From the NCBI GenBank assembly GCA_900618425.1, contig UZAN01040140.1:1-64000 (forward strand): a DNA stretch of 64,000 bases, in the 5' to 3' direction. The first letter of the stretch is position 1, and every line of letters begins with the position of its first letter. Made by a program: the position numbers and the translations under genes. The DNA is from Echinostoma caproni (taxonomy: Eukaryota; Platyhelminthes; Trematoda; Plagiorchiida; Echinostomatidae). Positions 11,501 through 26,500 of the stretch are shown here, in pieces. The notes beneath the pieces were generated by a model. That model ran no database searches, was not told where the DNA came from, and worked only from the letters and a program-made list of their open reading frames with translations.

Positions 11501-14500
11501 CAAACATGAATTGGAAATTTTGATCAGTCCCGATGTGAGCTGGTTGGCACAATGGCAACACACTCGCCTTCTATACTATAGGTCCAGAGTTCAACGAACG
11601 AGACGGTGGAAATGCACTACTGATAAGCTCTAAGAAGAATATAACTGGAGTCTAGTGCTCACAGTCTATGACTAACTGAATTAACTGAGGGTTGTGCGTG
11701 AAATGAAGTCTGGAGAATGATCAGTCCACATCAAAGGAGAAGTGTTTGGTAGTTTCTTCTTCCCAGAATGCATTTGAAAATCAACCCAAGAATAAACAGT
11801 TGCATGCCTAAAATGCCAGCACCAAGTTAGGGGGACATTAAATGGATTACGACGTAATGAAACTAGCCGACGGAAAATGATAGAAGGCCGGATCGGATTA
11901 CGCTATACCACACCCCTCGTAGGCAATACAAAATTTCTCATTTTCATTTTATGTAACTCGTCTCATCCACCGAATGGTGGATTGTTTTGCATACCCTTTT
12001 TCTATGTATACCTTAATTATTTCTGAATTATTAGGTATTTGGTATTCTATAATCGTCTCTAACCTTCTATGGTACTCATTCGGTCAGTTTTCATTGCATA
12101 ACCGTTTCTATGTTGTCTCACACACACGTAGACTTACTATCTCTGTTCAATCCAAAATGTGTTTTGAAAGCGGGCAAATAATTAGGAAAATACCAGATAT
12201 TTTTGTTTGATTCATCGTAATTGTGTCAATTTTATATAAAATTAAGCAATGTACAATAGAAATAAATTTTGATATATTTAATTTACGTAGAAATCCATAT
12301 GAGAGTATCAAAAATCGATAACCAATATCTATTCTGGCTACATTATACAACTTGCCTTATGCAAACAGTGGTTTGCTCTCTAACATTTCTAAAAATAATC
12401 AGTCACTATATCACAGCCGCGTCATGTATTCAGATTGAGTGCGCGGTTCCAGCAATCATCTCACGCTTTGTACTGACGCATCCTGATTCTCTCTCTCTAT
12501 GTGTAAAATTTAAGAACTTGCAAATATGCGCATCCTCAGAGCTAACAGAGAAGCAACAGTTTTCCAAACTTGAATCCGTCCTAGATGAGGCGANAGGCGA
12601 TCTCATTTCTGTTTGTCAGAATGGAAGCGTGAACCTCAAAAAAGCGCAAAGGAAACGCGGACTGTTAAGCCGGGAAGCCGTGCTTTCACTGGTTGGATCT
12701 CACTAACAGTGTGAATCCATTGGTCTGACTCGAGATTGGATGTATGTATCTTGACTGTTTTTTGTTTGTGAACATCCCTAACCTGCTAAAACGTTGAGCA
12801 CTCCAAATTAAAGGTGATAATTTGGAGTGAGTTTCAGATTTAGCCTCATTGCTAATCTTCCATGACCGTTCACTGGACTTGAAAGCGATCCACACAGGTG
12901 AAAATTTCCGTCCATCTGTCAGGTTAAGACAAAATTTATCGCACATCAAAAGTGTCTTTTTTGGAAGGGAAATGAAATTGACAAAGCAATTGACACGTGG
13001 ATATCACTCCGAAAAACACGCACGCACATGCATGCGTTTGATCGCCCGATCTACTTCTTTTAGCGGTCTTAACACACCTGTCGAAAATATGTCACGAAAA
13101 GTACAACTGCGCATCTTAAATGAGGGTCAGTGATTTGGTTCTCGTTTTCTGTAGAAATTTCATACTCTGTTGTTGTTGGTTAAGGCTTTGTTTTCCAAGT
13201 CAGAAAATTACCCGTCTCAATTCAGAAAGTGTAGTAAATATAGAGATAAACTTGCGTTCCGGTTAGGGGTTCAGAGCACACCTGATTGTTGTGGACAAAT
13301 TAAATCATACCGGATCGCTCCTGCATAGTTTCCGCGCGAGGTGTGCTAGATCAAGGGAGAACTACGGGGTTGATCATAAATGGTACTCATTTTTCTAAAT
13401 AAAAGCAATGGGATAACAAAAACCTAGATTGTATAACGGTCCCTACCACTCACCTTAGACGGACTGTATTGCTTAGTTCATTACAGTAGAAAAATATTTG
13501 TGTGTTAGAAATGCGAGATATAGTACTGCATTTTACTCCACTTCTCGAGAAATTAGTCCCCAGAAACCACAATCTTCTCATCGCGTATAGAAATCTCTAA
13601 TGTCGTTGACGGACTGACTGTTTTTCACAACGGGAGTACAAAATAAATTTGTTGAGAATTTTTCTAAACTGCAAAAAGCGAGTGCTCTAATTCGCTACTC
13701 CATACCCTTTATCATCCTACAGTAGCGATCTTCCTTCAAACATTGCATCATCTCTCCCAAAGTGTGCTTATGAAGTTCATAAATGTCAAGGTATCACGTC
13801 AAGCTACTCAGAATATGACCTGGTTTCTAATAATCTTACCGGTATTTACACCTGTTTATCAGATCATGACCTCTTACTTATTCTCCCTAGATGCCACAAG
13901 TGTATTTCACGCAAACCCCAGGGAAAGTAGCTCTCTGCTAACTTTCAGTCAGTTCGTCCTACTTGAAGTCTTCTCTCATTGAACCTGCTGCATAAAAGGT
14001 TGCGTAAGTGAATTACATCTTCTGTTTAATTGGATTCGTAAGGTTAGGGGTTTTAATACATATTTTGAGAAGCAAACAGCAGGCAGTAAATTCTAAAGTT
14101 ACGAGAACCTACTGTTCAGTCCGGGAAGCCGGTACTTGGAGCGGCGAACCACACAAGTGTTGCATTGCACAGGACGACAGGGAAGATGCCGATCACAAAA
14201 TCGCTGATCTCTTCGTTTCACGGTTACGTTTCACCCTTCAATTCTTGATGTCATTCTCCTGAACTGCCGAAGGATGGCTTCATATTCATGCCTCGCGGTT
14301 TGGTAACAATCTCCCTCTCAGAGTGCCAGATTATGAATTATGTGATCATCGCATTGAGCTTACGCAAAAGTCGACATGATAATTCTCTAATCGCTCGCAC
14401 ACACACGCTCATCTCTTGTACATTAACATTTGTGACTGTCGATCCCAGTCAAGTAGTCGACCCCGTTTTATTATACTCTTCACCAGAGAGCCACTTTGGA

Positions 14501-17500
14501 ATCTCTTAACTGTGTCCCGAATTCTCGTGAAGTATAAACACAATCAGTTAGTTGTTTGCAAACTTTTTTGTTGTTTGTTTTGTGTCAATAAATGTTTTTA
14601 ATTCCAATACAATAAAAACATTGCAATAAAAGACAAACATGTGAGGTGGGGGGTGATGTCAAGGCAAAATTGAAATCAATGAAATGTAACCAGGCAGAGA
14701 TGGAAACTGTTGTCAACCCAGATGAATTTTTGTGATCGACATCAAAAGGGAACTATGCACTTTTATTCTGAAAGATCAAAGAGGTTTTAGACTTTCTTTG
14801 TGTGGACATTATTTTATAAATTCGGTATTCGGTTAGTTTATATCGTGGAAACACGAAAACGGCCGATTTATGCGTTTTTTTTGAGCCGTTTGCCAAATAC
14901 AACACTGCACTACAAATCGCGGAGTTGCAAGCTTATAAGATTCTAATACGCAAACTGGAATGGAAAAATCGCAGAAACATTTGTTGAAATTATTTGAAAT
15001 GTTTTGTTCCATAACAGTAGATAGGTGTTGTCCAAGATATGATAAGGCATCTCTAGTTTGGCACTTCATTGGATCATGTTTCACCAGGTACTGTTGGCAA
15101 CTCCCGACCTTATTGGTAGATTAACTGAGTGAATGCAAAATTTAAAAAAGCTGTCTCAGACCCAACGTCTGTTTGATCACATGTGCACGTGATGACATAG
15201 CATGTAAACACACGTGAGTTGTCATGCCTACTTACCCTCGAAGTGACAAGATAAATGCATGAGTAAACATGCGCAAAATGTACTACCGTAAGGTACAAGC
15301 AGGAATGATCTCTTTTGCAAAAGACAAGTTTGGTAAATGGAGTAAATTATGTGTAAAATCGGACTGATCCATTTCATACTCTTGATCTGAAAGTATGAAA
15401 CTGCGCATGGTGAAACAGAGTTGCGAATCGTCAATTATTGATTTCTCTCTCTCCAAGATCAAAGGACTGTTCACGTTTTGCAGTAACAGCCAAGCAGGAT
15501 GGCCTTTATGTGTACATTGGAAATAGATCACTAACAATTGACTCGGGTAGCCCCAGTTGAGCGTTCGCTATCTGTTTGACAATTTAAACTTCGCTAATAT
15601 TGCTTAAATGTTCACATCTTTAGTGATCATTGATAATCATTTATTCGAAATTAGTAGGATTTATTTAGCAATAAGACCAAGCTTTATTCAGGGTACCATT
15701 CTATTCTCAACAGTTCTTTTAGTTCTACTGTACAGGTCTAATCGAAACTGAAGCAGCGGGTCCCTGTGAAACACTTGTCGGCTCGTATAGGCAACAGCAT
15801 TTATACTGAAGTAGATTTTTTCCAAATAATAATAAACAAGTCTTGGTAAGTCTTTATAGACGTGATTTTTCTGATTTGTTTATACGCAGTAGATGGAATG
15901 GTTCAGAATGTAGCGGATACTTCCATTTCGTCAGTAGTGGTTGACCTAGACCATGATGAGTTAAGAGATAACTAATGAGAATGGAACAGTTTTTATTTAC
16001 AACAAATTAACATTGATAATAAGCAAGATATAAAGTTTGTGTACACTAATAGTTGATTGGCCTGCCTTTGTTCTTTAGGACTTTTCGATTCTCTTCGGCG
16101 TCGAATCCAGCAACTTTGTTATGAAGTTATTTTCTATTTTGTGTTCCATTATATATCGCACTTTTGCTTCCAATTTCCAATGTATAGGCAGCACATTGAC
16201 CTCTTTCTTCAAGACAGAAAACAGATTTTCAATCACATTGAAATCCGGGCTATTAGGAGGAAGTTGTATCAACTGGACCTTAGACTCACGCATCGTTTCT
16301 GAAGTATAAAAGCAAATAATAAGAGAACCAGAATCCCTGACCAAATAAATTTACTAACTTCTCGTGAAACATGACATGGAGTGTTATCCTGAAAACGGTA
16401 ACTTTTCATGAAATTCTGAAAACATTTTCTTCATTACTGATGCAAATTTCCCACTATTTATGGTGCCTTTGACTGATTTCTACCGACAAGCCTGACCATG
16501 TTTTACTTCTGCCCAGATGAGTAATCTCGACGGGTGAGAAAATTCCATTTGGTAGAATAATTTCTTTTGGGAAATTCTCACCACAAATGACTTTTTTATG
16601 AGCCTTCCAAGGCTCGTCGCACACCATGCACTTGTCGGCAAAATAAACCGATCACTTTTGTTAACGTTAAAGCATTGGGCAAGATTTGATATCGGAAATC
16701 CCAGCTTGTGTGCTCGTGTGATTATGTTGCTGTCCTCTTCACTGAGATAACGGGAACTTTTGGTTTTGAGCGCTGCATTATAGTGACAACAATACGAACA
16801 TTTAAAGATGTGCACAAAAATGACCTTGATTTCAAGGTTGACTTCGACTGAAGTGGTATTTCTCGAATTCAGTAAGCTAGATATCAAAGATAGATTATTA
16901 TTATGAAAACTTATTTAATAAAATGTCTCTGGGTTGTGAAAGAATTTCATTTGGTTATTTAACAGAGTTGCTATAATGGATTATATATCGAATAAAATGA
17001 TACCTCATTAAAAATAAGCTAGTTGGCAAGGGCTTATGGAAGTAATTTGGGATAATTCTTGAGTCATTCCTATTCGAAAATATTTCGTTGTCAAACTTGA
17101 TAAAGTTTGTGGTTTTCATGTTCAGTTCATTTAATCTTGGCACTCAAGGTCAAGGTATTTGTCCTGCCTCATTCACTCGGGTGTGTCACCATACGTGCTG
17201 CAATCGTTGCACCTCTTACATGCTCAAAGTTGTGTTTGTTTATTCCACTCTTCCTTTCTCTTCCTGTAGATACTTTGTTTCCAAACGCTTTTAAGGCACG
17301 AGATCGAAAAACCTGACAAATGCGAACTTTTCACGCTCTAAGATGTAGCAAATACGTGCGTGTGGATAACTGATTTTAACTGCGGAATCAATCTTTTTTA
17401 TTTCACCGTATACGCACCGCCCAATGAAACCAATACAAAACTCATCTTTCCTACGAGAGAAAGGAATCTTGAGAGCATTGATAGGGACAAACAGGACACG

Positions 17501-20500
17501 GTAACCAATTCCTCCTTGGTTCCTTGGCCACACTTCCAAGTTGAATTTGCGCAAACGTCTCATCTGAATCAAATTTCTGATACTTTGGACCAAAACTTTT
17601 AAAAATTTATCCGTTCGGTGGCATAAACTTTCACAGACTACTCAGAGAACCAAAATTATAGTTAGGTGAATATGTTGCTGAGATGGAAGTATTGACTAAA
17701 TTGCAGTAAGAATTTCGCGAGAGTATCTCCAAAATGAAAGTTAGAGTAGCATTGTTGCTCCACGTGTGTCCACAACAGTTTCGGTCCATCCCAGATGATG
17801 CTTTAGCACAGAAAAATAAAGGCTTTCGCTGAAGTGAGCAAAACGTTGATCGAAACGGTCATCTCTATAGACTCTCGAACAGAGGGTTCCACAAGATCTT
17901 TCACCATGGAGTGGCTGTGAAAATGAACAAACAACGTTCTTGTTGTAAAAACATTTGAATGGGTGTGCACATACAGAGTTCCTGTGCGGTCGATGGGCTT
18001 ATCACAGTGACTTAACAAGAAAAACTACTGCTTTTCGACCCATCATATTGATATTTACCCTGTGAAGGAATCAAGTATTTCCATTTCATTATGATTTGCT
18101 TCATTACATTTCTAGTCTGGCAGTCGAATAAATTTAACTCTAAACCAGTGCACGGTATATCTACATTCACCTGATTGGAGATTTTTCCACCTCATCCATA
18201 AGGGACTTTACGGTATAATTTGCCTAGTTTTGGCCTTGCAGATAAACATGAATTCCATTGTATGTGCAATTATCATGCGGTGTGCACAGGAAGGGATGAA
18301 CAGCACAGCGTTGATAAATACTGTTTATTCATAAAACAGTCGGAAACCCAAGTTCCGGGATATAAGGTGGCAAGTTCTCAAGTATCCGAAGAGTAAGCGG
18401 ACGTCATTCAGTCAGACGACAATAATTTGCCCAAAAACAAAAAGTCGGGTGAAGATGGAAGGTTCCATCCCCGAAACTTGGGTCTTTGATCACACTAATG
18501 CTAGAGTATCCACCTCTAACGCATCCCGGAAATGAAATCACTTCAATTACTTCCCTCAGAGTTTTCGGCTTGCACACAAAACTCATTGTCATATTACTGA
18601 AGACGTTTGTGCTACTCATTGCCGATAAACCATACCCGTATTTATGAACTGGCGCTTAGAATATACTTCGGTTTTATAATGTACCCTTACCATGTTTAAG
18701 CACAGCTTTGGCGCTCGAGTCCGGTGTGTGATCCTCCCTTTCTCGGTCGAGGGAAACACCGGAGTGATCCGGAAACGCGATCAAGGCCAGAGTGCCTGAG
18801 TGTGCCTACGGCTGGACAACATGGGATGCAGTTGCGGTAGCCCAAATTAAGTTGTTCACAGCAGGCCTCCAAACATGTCCGAGTTGTTGTCTGATTCGTG
18901 GACCCTTGGGGATCACGTGATCACAGTTCACCGACATCCGGCTGTCTGCACAACGCACTCTCAACTGGCTGCCGTCCGCAGTGATTGAGAAGGGGGAACG
19001 TTAGATATTTTAAGGGTTATCATTCCATTAGGCAAATAGACATTGCCGTAATCATGTGACCTGAGCATCTACGATACACTTTGATCGAACAAAAAGGGAC
19101 TACAATAGCTGTTAAGGCACAACAGAATTTTTACTGGCTTTTTGGATTATTTCAAGCAAATGAAATTATTGTGTGCGTCTGTGTGTGAGTCTGTGCTAAC
19201 TTCCATAACTATCTGAGCGAAGCCTGGGATACACATACGGATATGTAGATCAACACGTGCTCATAAAACCTATGTGCTGCTTCTCCCATTATGTCTAATA
19301 AACTGTCTGAATGAATGTCCTGCACTGGCATTGGCTCCAAACACACAAACGTATGTACACACACATTTGCGTGTGCAACTTCGCCGTCTCAAAACACACA
19401 CCTATGTGTATGCGTACGTGGATTTATGACATCGTCTGTCCCACGCACCGATTGGTTGAACCCCGTGTACCGCGTGATGTGTGCCACAATCGATCCGCAT
19501 AGATTGTCATGCCTTGGCACTTGTGTTCCGCCCCAATGAGATGGGTAGACGACTATCATAGTTACAGCGACATTTTTCAGTCGCGAATCAGTCAGTCCTA
19601 AGGAGTGACGACGACGACGAGGACAACGACAATCAGAACCAAAACCAGAAAAAGAATAACGGAAAATGGATTGGTGGAGGAACATGAATAACAAAGGTGT
19701 GCGTCTACTGCCGACCATCCATTTGTTAACCGTTTAATAATTGCACTATCGTTTATTGTATTCTTCATTTTGAATTCGCTATTTATAAACATAATAATGC
19801 GTGCCTCTTGTGGAACTCTCTTGTCACCAATCTACAGATGCCCTGCTCAATGAGCTTCATCAGACGAATGTTGAAATCCTGAAACGCAACAAGGCCTCCG
19901 GCGCGTACTCAGACACACGACATGCAACCGACGTCAAACTCCATCCAGAGCCATTGCAACCGACAGAAACTGACCTGGATGCCCTTTCGTCCCCGGGTGC
20001 ATCCAGCCCATCAGTTAGCGCCAAAACGTCCAACGATACAGGGGCAGACTCGGCTGGATTGCAATACGACTGGAGTGCCATCCTGGATACGCTTGATCGA
20101 TCGGATTATGTGGGCATGTCCAATGGCTATTCCTATCCACCAAATGGTAATTACCGTATTGCATAGAACATCTCAATGTCTATAGAAGTACTTTCAGCTA
20201 AATCAAGACTTAAACGTTGTTAAATTTTATTAGTGATAAATTTTTTTTGATAATTAATAACTAGCTGGCTGTAGATATTTGCGCTTCTGTCTACGAAATC
20301 TGTTTGTAAGCCGAACAGCTATGGTGAGTCATTGGTAAATGTGCTTGGTTTCAGATAGGGTAGTACTGTACGAATGTAGTTATCAAATCATTTTATGATG
20401 GTTTACATACTGGAGCACTTAACTATTCGTATCGAGGAGAGTTTCTGATGGTCGATATTGGCTTATGAAAGCCAATATCTATGTGCGGGTCTGTCAACCA

Positions 20501-23500
20501 TTCAGTTATTGTAAACCCACGATTGATTTTCACACAATAATAACTAATTTAAAGTAAAAGTGAATAGATATATCCCGCCAATCGATTGCCGAGTTAGTGA
20601 TTCAGACTTCCTTTGTAATTTACACCAGCCTTATCTTATTTTAGTGTAGTTCACTAATGATTCACATCTGTTTTCCACTTCATTTTTAGAATCGGGTAGT
20701 TCGAGTGTGAAATCGCCTTTCTCTCCAAACAGCGTGATTCAGTAAGTTCCATTTTGCGTTCTTCGATGAAGCATTACCAAGTTCTCATTAAATAGTCGGT
20801 GGTGTTAGTCGCGTAATTTGCATCTAGCTTCAACAGCCACCTGTCCGCATTTGTTGATATCGATCATGTGTACATGAAACAAGCTACAAAACGCTGGTAC
20901 TTATGGGCATTGGTTACTAAAATAGTAGTCTTTTGAATTTGGAGAGTACATAAATTGGAACATTCCTGAGGGGCGTCATAATAGCTTTCTGGTTAACGCT
21001 CACCCTTAGTCGGATGCACATGGAGATTAGTCAACAGTGTATATCTGCCCAATTCACAAGGTTTCGAACCCGGGAGGGATAATATACGAATCTGGTCAAA
21101 ATTAATTCGCAATATTAGTTGTTTATTTAAATAAACTGTATTCAAATGTAAAACCTCAGGAACAATCATTTAGAATGCGTTCCAATGGCGTAGTGTCAAA
21201 CTGGAGCGAAACAACAGGGCATTTACTTGATGTTTCATTCAAAAAGATCTGTCGAATAATTCTGATACTTTCGATACTTTGGTCGCACCGATTAACCGAG
21301 GAGTGAAATTCCGTTCGCTTCTAGTGTGTGTGTTTCTGTGTGCACGCGTGTTTGGGTAGCAAATATGACATCCCTTTCGCCCGAATGATTCTCTCTGGCA
21401 TTATCACAACCCACCGAATTGATTGGATTGCCAGTTGTTGGAAACCATTGACATACATGCAGTCTGCTGTAGCTGTACTTGATTGTGATTAGATTTAGGC
21501 GTTTAGAAAAAGACCATCTGGGATTTTCAGACCAGCTAACAGCAGATAAGATGGGAAAGCAACAACTAAAATTAGATCACGGGTCACGTGCTCAAATTGC
21601 AACCAGGCGCTGTTCACGCATTCCAGATGCTCACAAAAAGTTCAGTAATGAATTTATGAAACTGTTTGGTGGAAAAATGCCCCGAAGGGTAGAAGTTCTT
21701 ACTGATTTCTTTCAAGGTTTGCAGTAGGATCAATCGAAGTAATATCCCTAAAACGACGGAAACACGTTTCGTACAGATAAGCAGAAGTCACATCTCCTGT
21801 GAGCCACTTACATCGATGAGGGTTGCATTACGAATATTGGTTTTCGATAACCTGCTCGTCATTCATCGATTGGTACGGAACGCGTTCCGCCAATCATGGC
21901 TACACTAGGCTTTTGGGGAGAAGTAAATTTGTGGAAAAGTGAACATAGTATTTCGCCCTAATGAAAACTGCCACACTGATTTCTCAAATGGCTCTAAACT
22001 TACTGTCAATTTTGCACTTACGCAAATACAGAATAGAAGAGTGTGAAGTATGTTGGAATTCTATTCTGAAAGTGTGGAAAGTAGTCTCATTTCTAACCGT
22101 GAACCAGGGTTGTGTTCTCGCATCTCGATAGCTTTACAGAGGTGTATTTGTTCTGTGATAATACATGATGCACCGTACACCTCAAAAAAGAATTAGGCCA
22201 GGATTTCGGGGTAAATGCTTTTCAGGGTAGCACTTTAACTTTTGCACATTCTAGTTATACCTGTAAGACGTTATATATTATTTGAATGAAGGAAAAATAG
22301 TTCGGACGTAGGCATAATATGCATGAATTTTGGCTGATGTGCAAAAGATAATCAAAGTTAAGCAAAATGGGATCCACATGGGCAAAAAATTAGTAAATAG
22401 GAGAGTGATTGATTATAAAAAAGGTCAACCTGTTCAAAATAATCCGGAAAAGTCTCGGAAGTATTCCAGGCTGTTTCTACTGATAAAACTTTGCCACTAC
22501 GTTTGACATCACCCTGTATTAAACAAAACGGTTAGTAGGGTATCTACCTCGCTTTTTGTTGTGGCATCTTTGATATTCCAAAACATTCTTCTCGATAATT
22601 ATCAAGCAGTGATTGGGACGACCACCTATCACACTTCATGTTCACTTGCAACCCTCAATTCATTCAGTTTGCCGTATAATCTGAAAGCACTGAACTCGAG
22701 TTTCTTTCTGGTTGGAGCTCATCAATAATGCAAAAAGGTATGCGTTCGCATGCATGTCATCTTGGTGTCAACCAGCTCCCACCTGAACCGATGAGAATAG
22801 CTAATTTATTCAAGGTTACTCATATTTCGTCTTCAGTGGCAGTCAGCCAGTCAGTTATTTTCGTTCCCACAGCAACTAAAAGAGACAGGGTTGACTAGCT
22901 GGAAAATAAATTTGAAACCTTCCGCCAGATCAGGTTTTCCGGAGGGATTCGGATAAATTTGCCGCAATCAAATCTAACGAGACTGATTTTAACTCTGATA
23001 CAATCATTTCAAATCAAATTACCTATTTCATACCACTAATGACAACTAACACTGTTAAATGTGAATCATGGAATACATTACATACTTGCACTGTATTACG
23101 GCATTGTTGTTTCAGGTAATGTTTTAAATGTATACAAAATGTACATTTTGATTTTCCTGACACATTCACTTTTCTCTTTTTGGTGTACGATCGGACTAGC
23201 AATGGTAATGGACATTCATCTGGTTTTTCGTCTCCGACCCTACTGGAGGAACAGAACAAAGAGACCAGAAGAGCTGCAGAACAGGCTGCTCAGCAACTGG
23301 ATGATTTACTGATATCCCTGGGGCAATTTAAAGTGAGTTGATCAGGCGGTGGTCCTGCTTTCAAAACAATTGTTCGTTTACCATGCCCGAGATTCAATAG
23401 GCACAGAAGCAGATTGGGGGGAGGGGGTAGGGGGTAGGATAAAGAAAATGTCAAGCCGATAGTTTGTCTGGTCTCATTCGAAACGAGCAATGTCATGGTC

Positions 23501-26500
23501 CAATTCACAGTCAAGTGTGTTTGTGTGTGTGTGTTCCCGCGCGCCCTGAGTAGATGAAGCACATGCTGTGATATTTTTCCGGTTAATGATTGCGTAACCT
23601 TTATTAGAACGTCCCCATTCTATATGGTACCACTGGCAGAGTTTTCCAACTCTCCTTTATCACCTGGAAAATAACTTGAGCTAGATGATGGTGCACCAGT
23701 AGAACACTAGATACCTTCTTTCCCGCAAAGTGCAGTTTGTGGTCGGTTACTTATTCACTCCTGCAATGCATTGAAAAAGCGATAATAATAATAATGATAA
23801 TAATCGGGTAATAAGAGTAAGATCTTACTTGCAGTCGCTTTTCACGTACAACTGTCAAGTTGAACAACTTAATTTAAGTTGGTGTGTTTCTCTGGTCAGC
23901 TGATTTCACACACTTCTTTCTTTCGGCTCCAATTATATGTGTATAATTGATCCTAGTGTTACAAGGTACTACTCGCATTTGTGAGTTGTATGTTTACAGT
24001 GCCAAAATTGAACATAGTGTAGTACTAGAGTGAATCAGTGTGTTCAAAACCGTATCTACAGAAACTGCACGTCTGCCGTTGGAGCGGTTCAGCATTTTTT
24101 CTTCTGCATGTTTGTCAAAATTAGGATACTTCTATCGTTGTTCCAACCAGATAACTCTCCCCAACCCTGCACTGTTTTCTGGAATTTTAACACTATGCCA
24201 TTTTATACTATTGGTCACTAGTTTTGCAAAGTTTCCAATCGGTCGAGCAGCAGTTCCCCCAATGGTGTCAACAAAAAGTGTTCAGATTTGATCAATTATT
24301 CCCATTGGAGAGGAGAGGGAATCAGATTATCACTTCACCCATTAAACTGAACGCAGCCACCACAAAATCCCCCCATTTCATTGCCTCACTTTCTGGTTCA
24401 TATATGCATCATTTTGACGAGTTCGGTAGGCGGACGCATTAGAAGCAAAATGATCGATAGAAACATGTGACTCACGGGAATGCGCTTCTCTAGTTGTACA
24501 TTGGCCTGTCAGTATTCAAGTAAATTGCTGCTGCTCAAACCATTCTCCCATGTTCTGTTGGGAGGTTGGAATTATGTTTGTGTTCTCACAAATTTTATTT
24601 TTCGTACCTGGTCCTTTAGAGTATCACTTGTTTGCGAAAATATCGAGGAATTCGTGGGGCTATGATCGAGACCACGCGCAAAAAAATGCTGTCCAGCGCT
24701 CGTTTTGCAATCATTGAAACCGATGCGAGCGTTTGTTTGAAGCAAAAACTGTGGCCCACATTCATCGATTAACTTTATTTGAACGACCAACCCTGAGTTC
24801 CAGTTTAGAAATTCCTAAACCTATTCTGACCTTGACCAGATATTCACATGTTCTCCTAACAGGCACATAGAAACGCGGTTTCCCGGGTTTTCAATTTTAG
24901 TGCTATCATTGTGAAACGTGCTCCTGATATACTCAACCCACGGAACAGATTCTTCTTTTGATTCAAACGCCACTTCTCCTGATGTGTTATATCAATTTCA
25001 CATAAGGTATCCTATGCATGGTGGAACTAATAAAAGGAGAAATAGCAAAGCGTTTGGTTTGTCTGCTTACCTGCTGTTCGAACCGTATTCGTCTGCGTTC
25101 ACATGTCTGTTTGTCCGTCTCTAACTCATATGATCTTTGTTCCCCAACTCGGGCACACTTAATCACACACGCGGCCTCATATCAAGCAGGGACCAGATAC
25201 AATGCGCTTAATTTGCACCTGGCCACGTCATCCAATCTGTTTCTACTACCATCAGGTGTTATGTACGCTACCGGTGGTGGTCCCATGTGCTGTTGGTCGT
25301 TGCGTTGTTTTTGTGGTGGTTGTGGTCGGCGTGGGGGTGATGATGAGGTATTCATAGCACTGGCAATGCAAACGAATGTTTTAACATCCACCCACATAGA
25401 CACATAGACACATTGCAGTGATTCACAAGGTATGTTTGTGTAAATCTGTGGGTGCATATGGTAGGTGGAACGTATCACAATTTGATTGATTTTTTGCCGC
25501 GTTTTCGCACAATCGAACAACTAAGGGTTTGATTTGGTTTAGTGATTTCCTTGAGTGTGGTGTGTTTATAGTTCACTGGGACTGTTTTTTCTAGATTGAA
25601 TGTATCAACCCCTATTCAAAAAATCCTCTCTCGAGTCGTGAGAACACTGGAATCATTGACCTTAAACATTTCGATTTCTTTGAAGATTCAACCGTGTGAC
25701 TTAATTCTCAGGGTGATTTCGTTTGTAGCTATATGTGAGCATCCGACAGTTAGTCTACGCGGGTTTTCTGTGAGAGCTTCTATCTGCTTGATCTAACCGT
25801 TTGTGCCACCTTACTTCCATGACGGTAGAGGGATTAAATTATGAGTGAAAATGGTTACAGTGATGGTTAATTATTAAGCATGTCATGCATCGACTACGCA
25901 AACTAACAAACTTACTTAAGTCTTATCATTAGCATCGACCGTCCCCGACCCTGGTGTGTCCGTTCCCGTAGACCTTCATCGACTGAACCATGACACGTTT
26001 CAAACCGACCAACAACCTAACGTTGATGTGTGCCAATATATGCGTGGATTAATTAATAGGCTTGATAATGAATTCACGGAGAACAAAATAAAAATGTAAG
26101 AATGTCTTTTTACTTCCTCTTTTATCTATTGAATATAAAAAGGCTGCCTGGGAAAATACGGAGATGGTAAAGAACCCGAGACTTTAACCCCTTGGCCACC
26201 ACCAAGCACATATTTTCACCTACACTTCATCAAGTATTATCATTCGGTTTGTCTTGCTTCGTTGTCATACGTGATGACTTATCGAACTAGACCAAGTCAT
26301 CAATACTTTCTGACTACAGCCGTTTTCCATTCATCGCGTCACATGTTATATATAACTCACAAACGACTTTTTCACCTTTCCTTACTCGTATGTAACTTGA
26401 ACAGTGGGCTAATGAAAAACTAGTCAGAGTGGTGAGAGATTTCAGATAAATTCATGTGTAACGGCAGGAACAAAACCTGCTTTTTGCGGTGGCCTGTAGA

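Larger units (their letters stand above)
552..19837 (+). other. Intron 1 (19.3 kb, phase 1)
   Basis: Bounded by gtttgt and ctacag. It is AT-rich without supportable host exons on either strand. Its recognisable contents are listed separately: a 24-bp palindrome, a GC-rich repeat-like block, ATCA and ACT/AAC microsatellites, a long hairpin, a tRNA-like repeat, a Tc1/mariner relic and a second GC-rich block. In the remaining stretches (about 740-2450, 2970-5560, 5600-9100, 9240-10040, 10190-11530, 11700-16070, 16890-18700, 19010-19590) I see no gene. Long first introns often hold enhancers, but no specific element is visible. Confidence 0.7.

Noticed and set aside
12269..12706. 145-codon open frame
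   Set aside because: The first half is AT-rich and Ile/Cys-rich without a domain, and the end overlaps repeat-like text (ctggttggatctcac) shared with the tRNA-core family.
17291..18018. Minus-strand frames with FIGRCVYGEIKK and PIDRTGTLYVHTHSN, considered as a GIY-YIG endonuclease or Penelope-type end
   Set aside because: The GIY..YIG spacing and the catalytic Arg/Glu pattern are not there; resemblance too weak to call.
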